A DNA stretch of 64,000 nucleotides from DASQYE01 sp036389315. Its GTDB lineage: Bacteria; Acidobacteriota; Blastocatellia; Pyrinomonadales; Pyrinomonadaceae. Under the pieces are notes generated by a model. The model did not search any database, was not told the DNA's origin, and worked only from the letters and a program-made list of their open reading frames with translations. The stretch is taken from contig DASVQF010000040.1 of the NCBI GenBank assembly GCA_036389315.1, positions 62,001 to 126,000 of the forward strand. The letters are read 5' to 3'. Position numbers and translations under genes: made by a program. How positions within the stretch are numbered: the first letter of the stretch is position 1; each line of letters opens with the position of its first letter. This document shows, one piece after another, positions 1 through 9,952 of the stretch.

Positions 1-2
1 GC

Positions 3-1361
3 CTGCGCTTGAGCGTGAGCGAAGGGAGAGGAGCGCAGGAGTGGAAGTTTCAATTGAAGCGGTGGGTCAAGCCATCTCTGCTCGGATGGTATTCGGGCGA
101 TCATCACATACACGCCGCCGGCTGCTCGCACTACGAAGCGCCGACGCAGGGAGTGATGCCGAAGGACATGATTCGCCACATCAGGGGCGAGGCGCTCAAC
201 GTCGGAGACGTGCTGACCTGGGGGCCGTGCTACTACTACCAGAAACAGTTCTTCGAGGGCGCTGTCAACAAACTCTCCACGGCCGATAACCTGATGCGCT
301 ACGACGTGGAGGTGTCGGGCTTTCCTTCGAGCTTCAACGGACATCTCACGCTGCTCTCGCTCAAAGATCAAGACTACCCAGGCACGAAAGAGATAGAGGA
401 TTGGCCCACCTGGGACTTGCCTATCCTCAAATGGGCCAGGGCCCAGGGAGCCGTCGCGGGCTTCGCACATTCGGGCTGGGGCCTGGAAGTGAAATCCACG
501 CAGTTGCCCAATTACGAGATGCCGCCCTTCGACGGCATCGGAGCCAACGAGTACATAGTCGATGTGACGCACGACGCGGTGGATTTCATCTCGGCCGTGG
601 ACACGCCCGCCGTCTGGGAGCTGAACATCTGGTATCACACGCTCAACAGCGGCTTTCGCACGCGCCTCAGCGGCGAGACGGACTTCCCCTGCATCTACGG
701 CGAGCGCGTCGGCATGGGCCGCTCTTACGTCCGCCTCGATGGGCCGCTCAGTTACGAGCGCTGGATCGAGGGCCTGCGCGACGGGCGCTCATATGTATCG
801 GACGGCAAGAGCCAGTTGATGGAATTCCGCGTCAACGACCAGCTCGTCGGCACTGGGGGAAGCGAGCTGAAACTTAGCGGGACACAGACGGTGCGTGTCA
901 CTGCAAAGGTGGCTGCGCTGTTGGATGAGAGGCCCAACGAGGCCGTGAGCGCGCGGCCCTGGGATCAGCAGCCTTACTGGGACATCGAGCGGGCGCGCAT
1001 CCGTGGCACGCGCGAAGTGCCTGTCGAACTCATAGTCAACGGCCGGAGCGCGGCCGTTGCAAATATTCTTGCGGACGGCAGGCTGCGCGATGTCACCTTC
1101 GACGTGGCCCTGGAGCGCAGCAGTTGGGTAGCCCTTCGCATCCTGCCTTCGTCTCATACCAACCCCATCTTCGTCCTCGTTGACGGCCGGCCCATCCGCG
1201 CTTCGCGCAAGAGCGCCGAATGGTGTCTGAAGGCTGTCGATCAGTGTTGGAGCCAGAAAGGGCCCAAGATTTCCGACAGGGAGCGCGCCGATGCCGAAAA
1301 GGCTTACGCCTATGCGCGCGAGGTCTACCGCAAGATCATCGCTGAATCCGCTGTTGATTAA
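3..1361 (+). CDS. CehA/McbA-like PHP-fold metallohydrolase (5' truncated by window edge)
   Basis: The reading frame is open to the window start; the first possible start inside it is a TTG at position 9 with no ribosome binding site, so the true N-terminus lies upstream. The motif GDHHIHAAGCSHY about 30 residues in is the HxH metal-binding signature of the PHP/CehA-McbA metallohydrolase family, and later histidines and acidic residues (GFAHSGW, SGETDFPC) fit further metal ligands. The C-terminal third (from about residue 270) looks like a beta-rich accessory region. Members hydrolyse esters, carbamates or phosphoesters; the substrate cannot be told here. The gene is followed by a 162-bp gap and then the TonB receptor on the same strand. 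Family call fairly sure, function unknown. Confidence 0.75.
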   Translation: MRLSVSEGRGAQEWKFQLKRWVKPSLLGWYSGDHHIHAAGCSHYEAPTQGVMPKDMIRHIRGEALNVGDVLTWGPCYYYQKQFFEGAVNKLSTADNLMRYDVEVSGFPSSFNGHLTLLSLKDQDYPGTKEIEDWPTWDLPILKWARAQGAVAGFAHSGWGLEVKSTQLPNYEMPPFDGIGANEYIVDVTHDAVDFISAVDTPAVWELNIWYHTLNSGFRTRLSGETDFPCIYGERVGMGRSYVRLDGPLSYERWIEGLRDGRSYVSDGKSQLMEFRVNDQLVGTGGSELKLSGTQTVRVTAKVAALLDERPNEAVSARPWDQQPYWDIERARIRGTREVPVELIVNGRSAAVANILADGRLRDVTFDVALERSSWVALRILPSSHTNPIFVLVDGRPIRASRKSAEWCLKAVDQCWSQKGPKISDRERADAEKAYAYAREVYRKIIAESAVD

Positions 1362-1378
1362 TGGCCCAAAAATTCTGA

Positions 1379-1405
1379 TTGCGTTTTCTCTCGCATGAAT
1401 ATACT
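1379..1405 (+). promoter_or_regulatory. possible sigma-70 promoter for the TonB receptor
   Basis: TATACT at 1400-1405 is a good -10 hexamer. TTGCGT at 1379-1384 could be a -35 element, but the 15-bp spacer is short. A strong Shine-Dalgarno (AAGGAGG) lies just before the ATG at 1524. Weak prediction. Confidence 0.3.
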
Positions 1406-1523
1406 ATCACGCTGTTTTCAATGTGCGGGGGCCGCAACCCTTTCGACCGAATAGTTCTTCCAACGTTTACAACCTACTTCCTAAAACTTCCAAGCCATTC
1501 TTGATTGACCTTAAGGAGGCACT

Positions 1524-4500
1524 ATGAAGTCTAATTTCTGCTGGCGAGCGCTGGCCGTCGTCGGAGTTCTTTTGGCGTCGGCGCTCACAGCTTTCCCCCA
1601 GGATTTTCGCGCGACACTGACAGGACACGTGAGCGACCCGAACGGCGCGGCCGTCAGCGGCGCGACCGTGACGGTCAGGAACTTACAAACCAACGAAGAG
1701 AAGACTGCGACGACTTCCGAGGACGGCAACTACACTGTCCCTTTTCTTCAGCCGGGAAAGTACAGCGTGAGTGTGACCGCCAGCGGTTTCAAGAAGGCCG
1801 TCAGCGATAACGTCGAGCTGCACACGGCCGACAAGGCGACGATGGATGTGGCCTTAGAGATCGGCGCGATAGAGAACGTCGTCAACGTTGACGCCGAGGC
1901 CCCGCTGCTCGAACCCGACACGGGCTCTCGCGGCCAGACGGTCGAGAACATGCGTATCAACGAGCTGCCTTTGAACGGCCGCAACCCGATCATGCTCGCG
2001 CAGCTCGCGCCCGGCGTGCAGTTCAACGGCAATCCCCAATTCACACGCCCCTTCGACAACGGCGACAACGCCAACTTCTCGGTCAACGGCGGGCTCAACC
2101 GCCACAACGAGTTCCTTCTGGACGGCGCGCCCAACAACGCCGTGACGGACGTGAACGGCGGCCGCACTTCCAGTAGCAACAACATCGCGTTTGTGCCGAC
2201 GCCCGACGCGACCGAAGAGTTCAAGGTGCAGACCAACGCCTACGACGCTCAGTACGGGCGCACGGGCGGCGGCATCATCAACGTCACGATCAAGCCCGGC
2301 GGGCGCGACTTCCACGGAACCGTCTACTACTTCGCGCGTCGCTACCAGTGGGACGCGAACAGCTTCGGCAACAACGCACAGGGCGTCTTTGGGCCCACGA
2401 GCCCACTCGCCGGACAAGAAAGGGCCCCGCGCTTCTCCCGTGACCCTGTGACGAACGCCAACCTCGGCGGACACGAGCTTGACCAGTACGGCTTCCTGGT
2501 CTCGGGCCCGCTTCTGATCCCGCGCTTCGGCGAAGGCGGCAACTGGCGCGTCAACGGCAGAGAGCGCACCTTCTTTCTCTTCAACTTCGAGAACTACAGC
2601 GAAGCCAGCCCGAGCCCCGGCTTCAGCGATGTGCCCACGGTCTTGGAGCGACAGGGAAACTTCTCGCAGTCGGGCGTCACGATCTACGACCCGCTGACCT
2701 CGCGGGCCAACCCGGCCTTTAACCCCGCGCTGCCCGTGAGCGCCACCAATCCGCAATTCATACGCGACCCGTTCCCCGGCAACATCATTCCGGCGGCCGG
2801 AAGCCCCGGCTGCGGAGTGACCCGTAGCTGCATCAACCCCGTGGGCCAGGCTATCGTCAACGGATTCTCGCTGCCCAACACGACGGGCTCTGACGCCTTC
2901 GGCAGGTTCAATAACTTCATCAACACGCCCGCGCTCGGAACGGACAACTACCACTCGCTGATTATGCGCATAGACCATCAGGTCAACGACAAGATGCACC
3001 TCTTCTTCCGCTACGTGCATAGCCGTCGTGACCAGATAGCGTTCGGCGGCAACGGCAGAGTCGGCCTCGGCATAGACGCCCAAGACCCCTTAGTGCGCGT
3101 CAACAACGGCGCGGTGCTCGATTCGGTCTACACCCTTTCGGCCAACACTGTGCTGAACATGCGCGTCTCATTTAATCGCTTCCTTCAGGCTGCGTTCCGG
3201 CAGCGTTCTATGCCGTTTGCCGCGACGACCCTCGGCTTCCCCTCCTCCTTCGACGCACAGCGCCCGACGCCGATTGTGCCCAGGATAGCTTTCGGCGGGG
3301 ACATCTCCGGCATTCGTGAATTCGGCTCGCGCAACCCGAACTCGAACATCACAAATACCTGGAGCGTGCCCGTCAACGTCACGCACATCGCCGGAAATCA
3401 CACCTTGAGGTTCGGCGGCGAGTACCGCAACCTACAGGCGCACCAGCTCGGCGGCTCTTTCGTCTTCGGCGGCGGCTTCTTCTGTTTCACTCGCGAGTTT
3501 ACCGTCCAAGACCCGATCAACAACCCGAGCCCGAACGGCCAGGGAAGTGCCATTGCGGCGCTGCTCCTGGGCTACCCGTCGGCTTCGGGCTGCAACGATA
3601 ACGGCACGACGGGGACTTCGGTCAACAACGTCTCCCCGCTCTCTTTCAAGTGGGGCTACTACGCCACCTACATCCAGGACGATTGGAAGCTGTCGCCCAA
3701 GCTGACCTTGAACGTCGGCCTGCGCTACGACTATGAATCGCCTCCGGTCGAGTATCATAACAGGCAGAACCGTGGCTTCGCTCTGGGCCAAGCCAGCCCG
3801 ATAGCGGCATCTGTGCGTGCGGCTGCGACGGCTGCGGGGCTGACCAGCACGGACTGCCCGGCCTGCGCCAACGTCACGGGCGGGCTCCTCTTTTCCGGTG
3901 TCGGCGGACTGCCCGAAGAAGCTTTCCGTAAAGATCGAAACAACTTTCAACCGCGCTTCGGGCTGGCCTACCAGCTCAATGAAAAGACTGTGCTGCGCGG
4001 CGGCTACGGTCTCTACTATTTCCCGCAGGCGGAATACGGCGGCTCGCTCGGCTTCAACATCGTGACTCCGTTTTCGACGATTGTCGGCGGCGGCGTCAAC
4101 GCGCTCATTCCGACCCGTACGCTAAGCAACCCGTTCCCGACAGGCTTGCAAGAGCCCGTCGGCTCGTCGCAAGGATTGCTGACGCAGCTTGGCGGCGGCA
4201 TCACCTTCGTCAATCCAGACCACGGCATTCCACAGATACACGAGTACTCCTTCGGCGTGCAGCGCGAGCTGCCCTGGAGGATGAAGCTGGATGTCTCTTA
4301 CGTCGGCAGCCGCACGCGCGGCATTCTTTCGGGCGACCAGCAGGGCGGTGGGGGCCGCAACCTGAACGTCCTTTCGGCCGCGCAACTGGCGGCAATCCGT
4401 GCCAACGGCACTTTCTTCAGCGCGAGCGTGACCAATCCCTTCGCCGGGCTGATTCCGGCCAACGCGACCTTCAACGCGCCGACCATTACGCGCCAGCGGT

Positions 4501-5312
4501 TGCAGCAGCCCTTCCCGCAGTTCGGTGAGAATGCCGTGACGGTAGTCGGCGAGAACGTCGGCAAGCTCTGGTACGAATCGCTTCAGGCGAGCCTTGAGAA
4601 ACGCTTGAGCGCGGGGCTCATCCTGGTCGCCTCTTACACTTTCTCAAAGACGCTCGGAGCCTTGAACTTTCTGAACAACCAAGACCCAGCGCCGCAGAAG
4701 GCTGTCGTTGACTTCGACTCGACGCACGTTCTGGTCTTGAGCGGCGTCTATCAACTGCCCTTCGGCAACGGGAAAAGGTTTTTCACCAACGCCGGTAGAG
4801 TGTCGAACCTGTTGTTCGGCGGGTGGGAGTACACCTGGATCGCAAACTTCAGGTCTGGCCGTCCGATCAATCTTCCGACGGGCGCAAACCTGATCGCCGA
4901 TCCGACGCTGCCCGATTCGAGCTTCGCCAAGTTCTTCAACACGTGCGTCCGTCAACTGGACGGAACCAGCCGCCAGCCCAACGCGGCGCGCACGGCCTTT
5001 GAGCCCTGCACCAATCCGGCCTGGGCCATTCGCCCCGCGAACACCCTGGCCGACACGCCCTTCCGCATCGCGAACCTGCGCGAGCCCTGGGCCCCGATCT
5101 TCGACATGTCCGTTAATAAGATGTTCCAGATTTACGAGGACGTGAAGGTACAGTTTCGCGCCGAAGCCTTCAACGCCTTCAACACGCCGCTCTTCGGTTC
5201 GCCGAATACCGGCATCAACGACCTGAACTTCGGCCGCTTGATTCCGCAAAATAGTGTCAGGAACGGAAACAACTTCCGCACTATCCAGTTCGGCGTCAAG
5301 TTCTACTTCTAA
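1524..5312 (+). CDS. TonB-dependent receptor, Oar-like, with N-terminal carboxypeptidase-regulatory-like domain
   Basis: A 1262-residue outer-membrane protein preceded by a strong AAGGAGG site. A signal peptide occupies about residues 1-25, ending near ALTAFPQ. Residues about 28-110 form a carboxypeptidase-regulatory-like beta-sandwich (GHVSDPNGAAVSGATVTV, then GNYTVPFLQPGKYSV). A plug domain follows (ELPLNGRNPIMLAQLAPG) and then a long beta-barrel ending in phenylalanine (GVKFYF), as expected for Bam-dependent insertion. This architecture is typical of Acidobacteriota Oar/TonB receptors, thought to import oligosaccharides or other large ligands; the ligand is not identifiable. No SusD-like gene adjoins it. 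It probably serves the neighbouring glycosidases. Transcription ends at the palindrome at 5336-5367. Confidence 0.92.
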   Translation: MKSNFCWRALAVVGVLLASALTAFPQDFRATLTGHVSDPNGAAVSGATVTVRNLQTNEEKTATTSEDGNYTVPFLQPGKYSVSVTASGFKKAVSDNVELHTADKATMDVALEIGAIENVVNVDAEAPLLEPDTGSRGQTVENMRINELPLNGRNPIMLAQLAPGVQFNGNPQFTRPFDNGDNANFSVNGGLNRHNEFLLDGAPNNAVTDVNGGRTSSSNNIAFVPTPDATEEFKVQTNAYDAQYGRTGGGIINVTIKPGGRDFHGTVYYFARRYQWDANSFGNNAQGVFGPTSPLAGQERAPRFSRDPVTNANLGGHELDQYGFLVSGPLLIPRFGEGGNWRVNGRERTFFLFNFENYSEASPSPGFSDVPTVLERQGNFSQSGVTIYDPLTSRANPAFNPALPVSATNPQFIRDPFPGNIIPAAGSPGCGVTRSCINPVGQAIVNGFSLPNTTGSDAFGRFNNFINTPALGTDNYHSLIMRIDHQVNDKMHLFFRYVHSRRDQIAFGGNGRVGLGIDAQDPLVRVNNGAVLDSVYTLSANTVLNMRVSFNRFLQAAFRQRSMPFAATTLGFPSSFDAQRPTPIVPRIAFGGDISGIREFGSRNPNSNITNTWSVPVNVTHIAGNHTLRFGGEYRNLQAHQLGGSFVFGGGFFCFTREFTVQDPINNPSPNGQGSAIAALLLGYPSASGCNDNGTTGTSVNNVSPLSFKWGYYATYIQDDWKLSPKLTLNVGLRYDYESPPVEYHNRQNRGFALGQASPIAASVRAAATAAGLTSTDCPACANVTGGLLFSGVGGLPEEAFRKDRNNFQPRFGLAYQLNEKTVLRGGYGLYYFPQAEYGGSLGFNIVTPFSTIVGGGVNALIPTRTLSNPFPTGLQEPVGSSQGLLTQLGGGITFVNPDHGIPQIHEYSFGVQRELPWRMKLDVSYVGSRTRGILSGDQQGGGGRNLNVLSAAQLAAIRANGTFFSASVTNPFAGLIPANATFNAPTITRQRLQQPFPQFGENAVTVVGENVGKLWYESLQASLEKRLSAGLILVASYTFSKTLGALNFLNNQDPAPQKAVVDFDSTHVLVLSGVYQLPFGNGKRFFTNAGRVSNLLFGGWEYTWIANFRSGRPINLPTGANLIADPTLPDSSFAKFFNTCVRQLDGTSRQPNAARTAFEPCTNPAWAIRPANTLADTPFRIANLREPWAPIFDMSVNKMFQIYEDVKVQFRAEAFNAFNTPLFGSPNTGINDLNFGRLIPQNSVRNGNNFRTIQFGVKFYF

Positions 5313-5335
5313 GAGCCAGGCGGACGGCATTTCAA

Positions 5336-5367
5336 AAGGGCTCTCCCAACGCGTTGGGAGAGCCCTT
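5336..5367. terminator. bidirectional intrinsic terminator, 32-nt perfect palindrome
   Basis: Both 16-nt arms match exactly (left arm AAGGGCTCTCCCAACG) with no loop bases in the duplex. It lies in the 59-bp gap between two convergent stop codons, the TonB receptor and the GH36-like gene. The AA and TT ends give short A/T tracts on each strand. Confidence 0.85.
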
Positions 5368-5371
5368 GCCG

Positions 5372-7708
5372 TTATCGTCTGCTTGGGCCAAGCGTCAGGC
5401 TAACCTCTCTCTCGCCCGTCCTGCTGCCGAAGCTTGCGCGGGGAATGCGGAGCAGTCCTGCGCTATAAGTATAAGAGGAGGGCGGCAAGGCTCGGCCGTC
5501 TATTTCCACCCTGGTCGGGCCGCGCGCGAGCCACGCTCCGAAATCTCCCGCTTCGCTCAAGCGCACCGTCACGCGATTCCCCTCATTGACCTGCGACAGC
5601 ACTGCCGCCGGGCCCAGGTATTTATCCAGCAGACCGAAGACCCCCACCCCGTCATTCACAGGAGTTAAGGTGAAGAGGTCGTAGCCAAAGCTATCGAGGG
5701 TAAAAGTCGATGCGGGCTGTTTCGCGTCGAGCAGCAGGGCGCGGCCGTTGCTGCGCCGGTAAACAGCCACTTGCGGCGACGCAGTTCCTCGCGGCGCTTC
5801 TAAGAGGCCCTCAACGTCAGCCGCGCTAATTCTTCCGCTCACCGTTTGCACGCTCTTGTTGACGTTGAAGGCGGCGACCATTCCGGCTCTCATCCCGCTG
5901 CGCGTGATGCGCCCGAAGACTTTCAAGGGCACTGCTTCGAGCGCCGAATCCGTCAAGAGAAGATCGCGCGTCACCTGTCCAGGCTCGTCCAACATCAGGA
6001 GCCTGCCGTCTGAGGCGGCCAGCGGAAGGACAACTTCCGCGCGCTCCATACCGGGCTTGTCGGTGATGTAGATGGGCCCACCGCTGATAGCGCGGGCGAT
6101 GGCGTGATATGCGCCGTGAGGGTCGTGCGACTGGAACATGTCCCAGTCGGGGTAGGCGAAGTTGGAAGTCCAGTAGGCGTTGTAGGCGTTGTAGTAAGTA
6201 TGCTCCTTCGCGTTCTGCGGATTTTCGGGCAGATAGTCGTCGCTATTGCGCGCTATGTTCGAGATGCGCCAGTTGAAAGCGTTTTCCAGAGACATCTCCA
6301 TACAGTTAATCACGTTCAGCCCCGGAGCGCGCCCCTCGGCTGCCGAACCGGCATCGCTGAAATACTTGCGCGCAGCTTCTTGAAAGTTGCGATGCTCGCC
6401 GCCGCCCGACTCGAACAAGGGCATCAGGCCGTTGGTGAACTTGATGTTATTAGCCTGCCCGTCAACCTTCACAAAGTCGAAGCCCCACGCTTTCAATTGC
6501 TCGTACCAGGCGGCGTAGAAGCTCTCCCCGCGACCGTCGCGCGGGTCTGGCAGGGCTTTCCCGTCCAAACCCTTAAAGAGCCTGTGAGCGCGCCCGATCT
6601 CCGACGCGTCGTCCACGCCCGACCAGTAGCCCTGGAAGGTGTGCCAGACGCCGACGTGACGGACTTCGTACTCCGTGCGCAAGCGGCGCGCCAGGCCCGC
6701 CAGGTCGTGCGGGAATTTCACGGTGTCTGCGTTGAAGCGCGTGAGCTTGTCGTCTTTGACGCTGAGCCAGCCGTCGTCAACGAGCACGAAGCCTATCGGA
6801 ATCTTTTTGTCGCGCAGCGAGCGCACGCTCGTCAAAACTTTCTCTTCCGTCACGCTATGCTCGTAAGCGTTCCACGAGCACCAGCCGAGCCAGCTAAAGA
6901 CCTCCGGATAACTCTTCTGCCAGCGGAGGCGTCCGTACTGCTCGCTCGCCTCGAAGGCCGTCCGGTAAGCTTCGCGCGGCAGGCTGTAAGGGTTGCGAGA
7001 GGTCGCGTAAGCGAAGAGCGGGACGCGGCGCGGCGCGAAACTCGGGTCGTAGCTCGAAGCAGAGATGCGAAACTCGTAGCGGTAATTGATCTCCGACACG
7101 CCCACTTCCGCAATCATGCCGCCCCCCGCGAGCGGCAATATCAAGTGATAATCCTCGCCGCCAATCTGTCGCCACAGGAGCAGTTGGTTGGCTGGGCCCA
7201 ACATCCTGTAGTCCGAGACGAAGACGGGAGCCGTCCAGTAGAGCTTCAAGCGTTTAGCGGCCATCCCGCGCGCGAAGCGATCAAGCCCCATCAGCAGTTG
7301 CACGCCTTCACGAGCCGCCAGAGCCGGCCCGTCATAATCAAGGAACGCGACGACCGTGCCGGATTGAAGATAATGCCTGACTTCGAGCACGGCCCGCACA
7401 TCTTTGCGCGCAGGCGTCGCCGAAGCGTTAGGCTTCAGGCGATAGCGCAATCGCTCGAACCTTCCGCTCCCGTCCGTCCCCTCGTCGCGCCCGGCCAGCT
7501 CAAGGTCGCCCATGACGGCCGAGTCATCGCCGAAGCGCAGGCGCAACCTGACGGCCGAGAGAACCGCGCCCACAGGCGTCTTGACTGCAAGCGCGCCCCT
7601 GTCGAGCGCAACGCTCAGCGGTCTGTTTGATTGCGCGCGGCCCACGACGACGTTAAAGGCGAACAGTAGCAGCAGCAGAGATGGAGCCGGAATCCATTTT
7701 GTGCTCAT
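5372..7708 (-). CDS. GH36 family alpha-galactosidase / Sip1-raffinose-synthase-like glycosidase
   Basis: 778 residues with a signal peptide (about residues 1-25, ending VVVGRAQS), so the enzyme is exported. An N-terminal beta-sandwich precedes a TIM barrel starting near SWLGWCSWNAY (about residue 272). KVDGQ places the family nucleophile at Asp416, and RNSDDYLP (Asp490/491) is the expected acid/base region. Sequence style is closest to the Sip1/raffinose-synthase branch of GH36, whose members cleave or transfer alpha-galactosyl units. The gene is divergent from GH20 across a 102-bp gap and convergent with the TonB receptor. Galactose specificity is a family inference; alpha-N-acetylgalactosaminidase activity is possible. 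Confidence 0.85.
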   Translation of the reverse strand: MSTKWIPAPSLLLLLFAFNVVVGRAQSNRPLSVALDRGALAVKTPVGAVLSAVRLRLRFGDDSAVMGDLELAGRDEGTDGSGRFERLRYRLKPNASATPARKDVRAVLEVRHYLQSGTVVAFLDYDGPALAAREGVQLLMGLDRFARGMAAKRLKLYWTAPVFVSDYRMLGPANQLLLWRQIGGEDYHLILPLAGGGMIAEVGVSEINYRYEFRISASSYDPSFAPRRVPLFAYATSRNPYSLPREAYRTAFEASEQYGRLRWQKSYPEVFSWLGWCSWNAYEHSVTEEKVLTSVRSLRDKKIPIGFVLVDDGWLSVKDDKLTRFNADTVKFPHDLAGLARRLRTEYEVRHVGVWHTFQGYWSGVDDASEIGRAHRLFKGLDGKALPDPRDGRGESFYAAWYEQLKAWGFDFVKVDGQANNIKFTNGLMPLFESGGGEHRNFQEAARKYFSDAGSAAEGRAPGLNVINCMEMSLENAFNWRISNIARNSDDYLPENPQNAKEHTYYNAYNAYWTSNFAYPDWDMFQSHDPHGAYHAIARAISGGPIYITDKPGMERAEVVLPLAASDGRLLMLDEPGQVTRDLLLTDSALEAVPLKVFGRITRSGMRAGMVAAFNVNKSVQTVSGRISAADVEGLLEAPRGTASPQVAVYRRSNGRALLLDAKQPASTFTLDSFGYDLFTLTPVNDGVGVFGLLDKYLGPAAVLSQVNEGNRVTVRLSEAGDFGAWLARGPTRVEIDGRALPPSSYTYSAGLLRIPRASFGSRTGEREVSLTLGPSRR

Positions 7709-7810
7709 TCCTAATCCTTGACGATGGGTGTCTCTAAATTTTTAAGTCTGTGATATAAACATACCACGAATCTTGAACACATGTGCCCGCCAAATTACCG
7801 AGTCCAAAAG

Positions 7811-9952
7811 ATGAAAGAGAGAAAATACTTCCCCGTCATCCTGCTCCTCTTTTTAACCGTCAACCTGAGCGCACAGCAGCAGCCCTCTCCTCCCCCCGAA
7901 GCGTTGGCCCAACAACGACAGCACCACCTCATGCCCGTCCCCGCGTCTCTCAGCTTTCAGCCCGGAAAGCTGGCCCTCAGCAGCTCTTTCACGGTGGCGG
8001 TCGTGGGCCACAGCGACGCTCGCTTGCAGGGAGCCGTGCGGCGCATGTTGAGGAGGCTGGAAGATCGAACGGGATTTGTGCTGCCGCGCGCTCAGGCTGG
8101 CGACCCGGCGCTCGCGACGCTGTTGATCGAGTGCAAAGAGGCCGGGCCAGCCATGCCTGCTCTCGGCGAAGACGAGTCTTACACGCTCTCGGTCACAGAG
8201 CAGCAGGCAGCTTTGCGCGCGCAGACGGTGGTCGGGGTGCTGCGCGGCCTTGAAACTTTCTTACAACTCCTGGAGGGTGATCGCGCCGGGTACTTCCTGC
8301 CGCTCGCGCAAGTTCAGGACAGACCGCGCTTCCCCTGGCGCGGCCTCCTCATAGACGTGTGCAGGCATTGGCAGCCCCTTGAGGTCATTAAGCGCAACCT
8401 GGACGGCATGGCCGCGCTCAAGCTGAACGTCCTGCACCTGCACCTGACCGAGAACCAGGGTTTCCGGATAGAGAGCCGCCGCTATCCAAAGCTGCACGAG
8501 CTTGGCTCCGACGGCCTCTACTACACGCAAGCGGAGATTCGAGACCTTCTGGCTTACGCGCGTGATCGCGGCATACGCGTCGTCCCCGAATTCGACATCC
8601 CGGGCCATTCGACCTCCTGGTTCGTCGGCCATCCGGAGCTTGCCAGCGCCCCCGGGCCATACCAGATAGAACGCAAGTACGGCGTCTTTGACCCGGCGAT
8701 GAACCCTACGCGCGAAGAGGTCTACCGCTTTCTGGATAAGTTCCTGGGCGAGATGGCCGCGCTCTTTCCGGACGCCTACATGCACATCGGCGGCGACGAG
8801 GTGACGGGCAAGCACTGGCGGCTCAACCCGCAGATTCAAGCCTTCATGCAGCAGAAGGGCCTTAAGGATAAGCAAGCCTTGCAAGCCTACTTCAACCAGC
8901 GCGTCTCTCAGATTCTACAAAAGCATGGGAAGCGGATGATGGGCTGGGATGAGATTCTGCATCCGGACTTGCCGAAGAACATAGTCATCCAGTCATGGCG
9001 CGGGCAGAAGTCGCTCGCAGAAGGCGCGAGGGCTGGCTACACAGGTATTCTCTCAAGCGGCTACTACCTCGATCACCTGCGCACGGCCGCAGAGCATTAC
9101 GCCGTCGATCCGATTCGACCCGACAGCGGCCTGACAGACGAGCAGGCGGCGCGTATCCTCGGCGGTGAAGCCTGCATGTGGGCCGAATACGTGAGCCCGG
9201 AAAACATAGACTCGCGCATCTGGCCACGCCTGGCCGCCATCGCCGAGCGGTTCTGGTCTCCGCGCACGGTGACAGACGTTGAAGATATGTACAGGCGCTT
9301 GGCCGTCGTCTCGGTGCAACTGGAAGAGCTGGGGCTGACGCACGAGAGCTATGCTGACAGGATGCTGCGTCGCCTGGCCGGAAGCCTTGAGGTGCAGCCG
9401 CTCAAAACCCTGGTCGGCGTCCTCGAAGGGCTCAAGGGCTTGAGGCGCGAGACCATCAACCCGATCACACAGCAGACGCCGCTCACACGACTGGTAGACG
9501 TGGCGGGGGCCGACAGCCGCGCGTCGCGCCGTTTCTCGACAATGGTCGAAGGGCTGCTCGCGGATGCCCCGCGCTTCAACGCCAATCGTGACAGCCTTCG
9601 CGCTCTCCTGCTCGAATGGCACAAGGTACACCCGGCCGTCTACGTCATGGCCGATAAGTCTCCCGTCATGCGCGAGGCCGAGCCGCTCGCCAGAGACTTG
9701 TCGGAATTGAGCGCCACAGCCCTCGAAGCCCTAGAATATCTCTTCGAGAGAGTCGAGCCGCCGCGCGAGTGGCTAGATGAAAAGCTGGCTCTGATAGAAA
9801 GAGTCGGAAAGAACAGATCGGAGATGGAATTCCCAATCCTCCCAAGCGTCCGCCGTCTCGTCATCGCCGCCTCCGAGACCGCACAACTCAACACCATGAC
9901 GCCCGCCCAGTGGAGAGCACACGTTACAACGCTCAGCGAGAGCAAAAAATAG
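7811..9952 (+). CDS. GH20 beta-N-acetylhexosaminidase, secreted
   Basis: The ATG at 7811 is chosen because a clean signal peptide begins there (MKERKYFPVILLLFL, cut near LSAQ); an ATG ten codons upstream at 7781 would bury it. A GH20b-like N-terminal domain (about residues 40-165) leads to the barrel (RFPWRGLLIDVCRHW). The catalytic pair is Asp329-Glu330 in HIGGDEV, where Asp positions the substrate N-acetyl group and Glu is the acid/base. About 200 residues of mostly helical extension follow the barrel. It removes terminal beta-linked GlcNAc or GalNAc, which fits the mannosidases next door. Its stop codon abuts the stop of the convergent GH92 gene with no spacer. Confidence 0.92.
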   Translation: MKERKYFPVILLLFLTVNLSAQQQPSPPPEALAQQRQHHLMPVPASLSFQPGKLALSSSFTVAVVGHSDARLQGAVRRMLRRLEDRTGFVLPRAQAGDPALATLLIECKEAGPAMPALGEDESYTLSVTEQQAALRAQTVVGVLRGLETFLQLLEGDRAGYFLPLAQVQDRPRFPWRGLLIDVCRHWQPLEVIKRNLDGMAALKLNVLHLHLTENQGFRIESRRYPKLHELGSDGLYYTQAEIRDLLAYARDRGIRVVPEFDIPGHSTSWFVGHPELASAPGPYQIERKYGVFDPAMNPTREEVYRFLDKFLGEMAALFPDAYMHIGGDEVTGKHWRLNPQIQAFMQQKGLKDKQALQAYFNQRVSQILQKHGKRMMGWDEILHPDLPKNIVIQSWRGQKSLAEGARAGYTGILSSGYYLDHLRTAAEHYAVDPIRPDSGLTDEQAARILGGEACMWAEYVSPENIDSRIWPRLAAIAERFWSPRTVTDVEDMYRRLAVVSVQLEELGLTHESYADRMLRRLAGSLEVQPLKTLVGVLEGLKGLRRETINPITQQTPLTRLVDVAGADSRASRRFSTMVEGLLADAPRFNANRDSLRALLLEWHKVHPAVYVMADKSPVMREAEPLARDLSELSATALEALEYLFERVEPPREWLDEKLALIERVGKNRSEMEFPILPSVRRLVIAASETAQLNTMTPAQWRAHVTTLSESKK

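Noticed and set aside
6104..7630. 508-codon plus-strand ORF
   Set aside because: It lies antisense to the GH36-like gene, is Arg/Val-rich, has no ribosome binding site and no domain; a GC-driven shadow.
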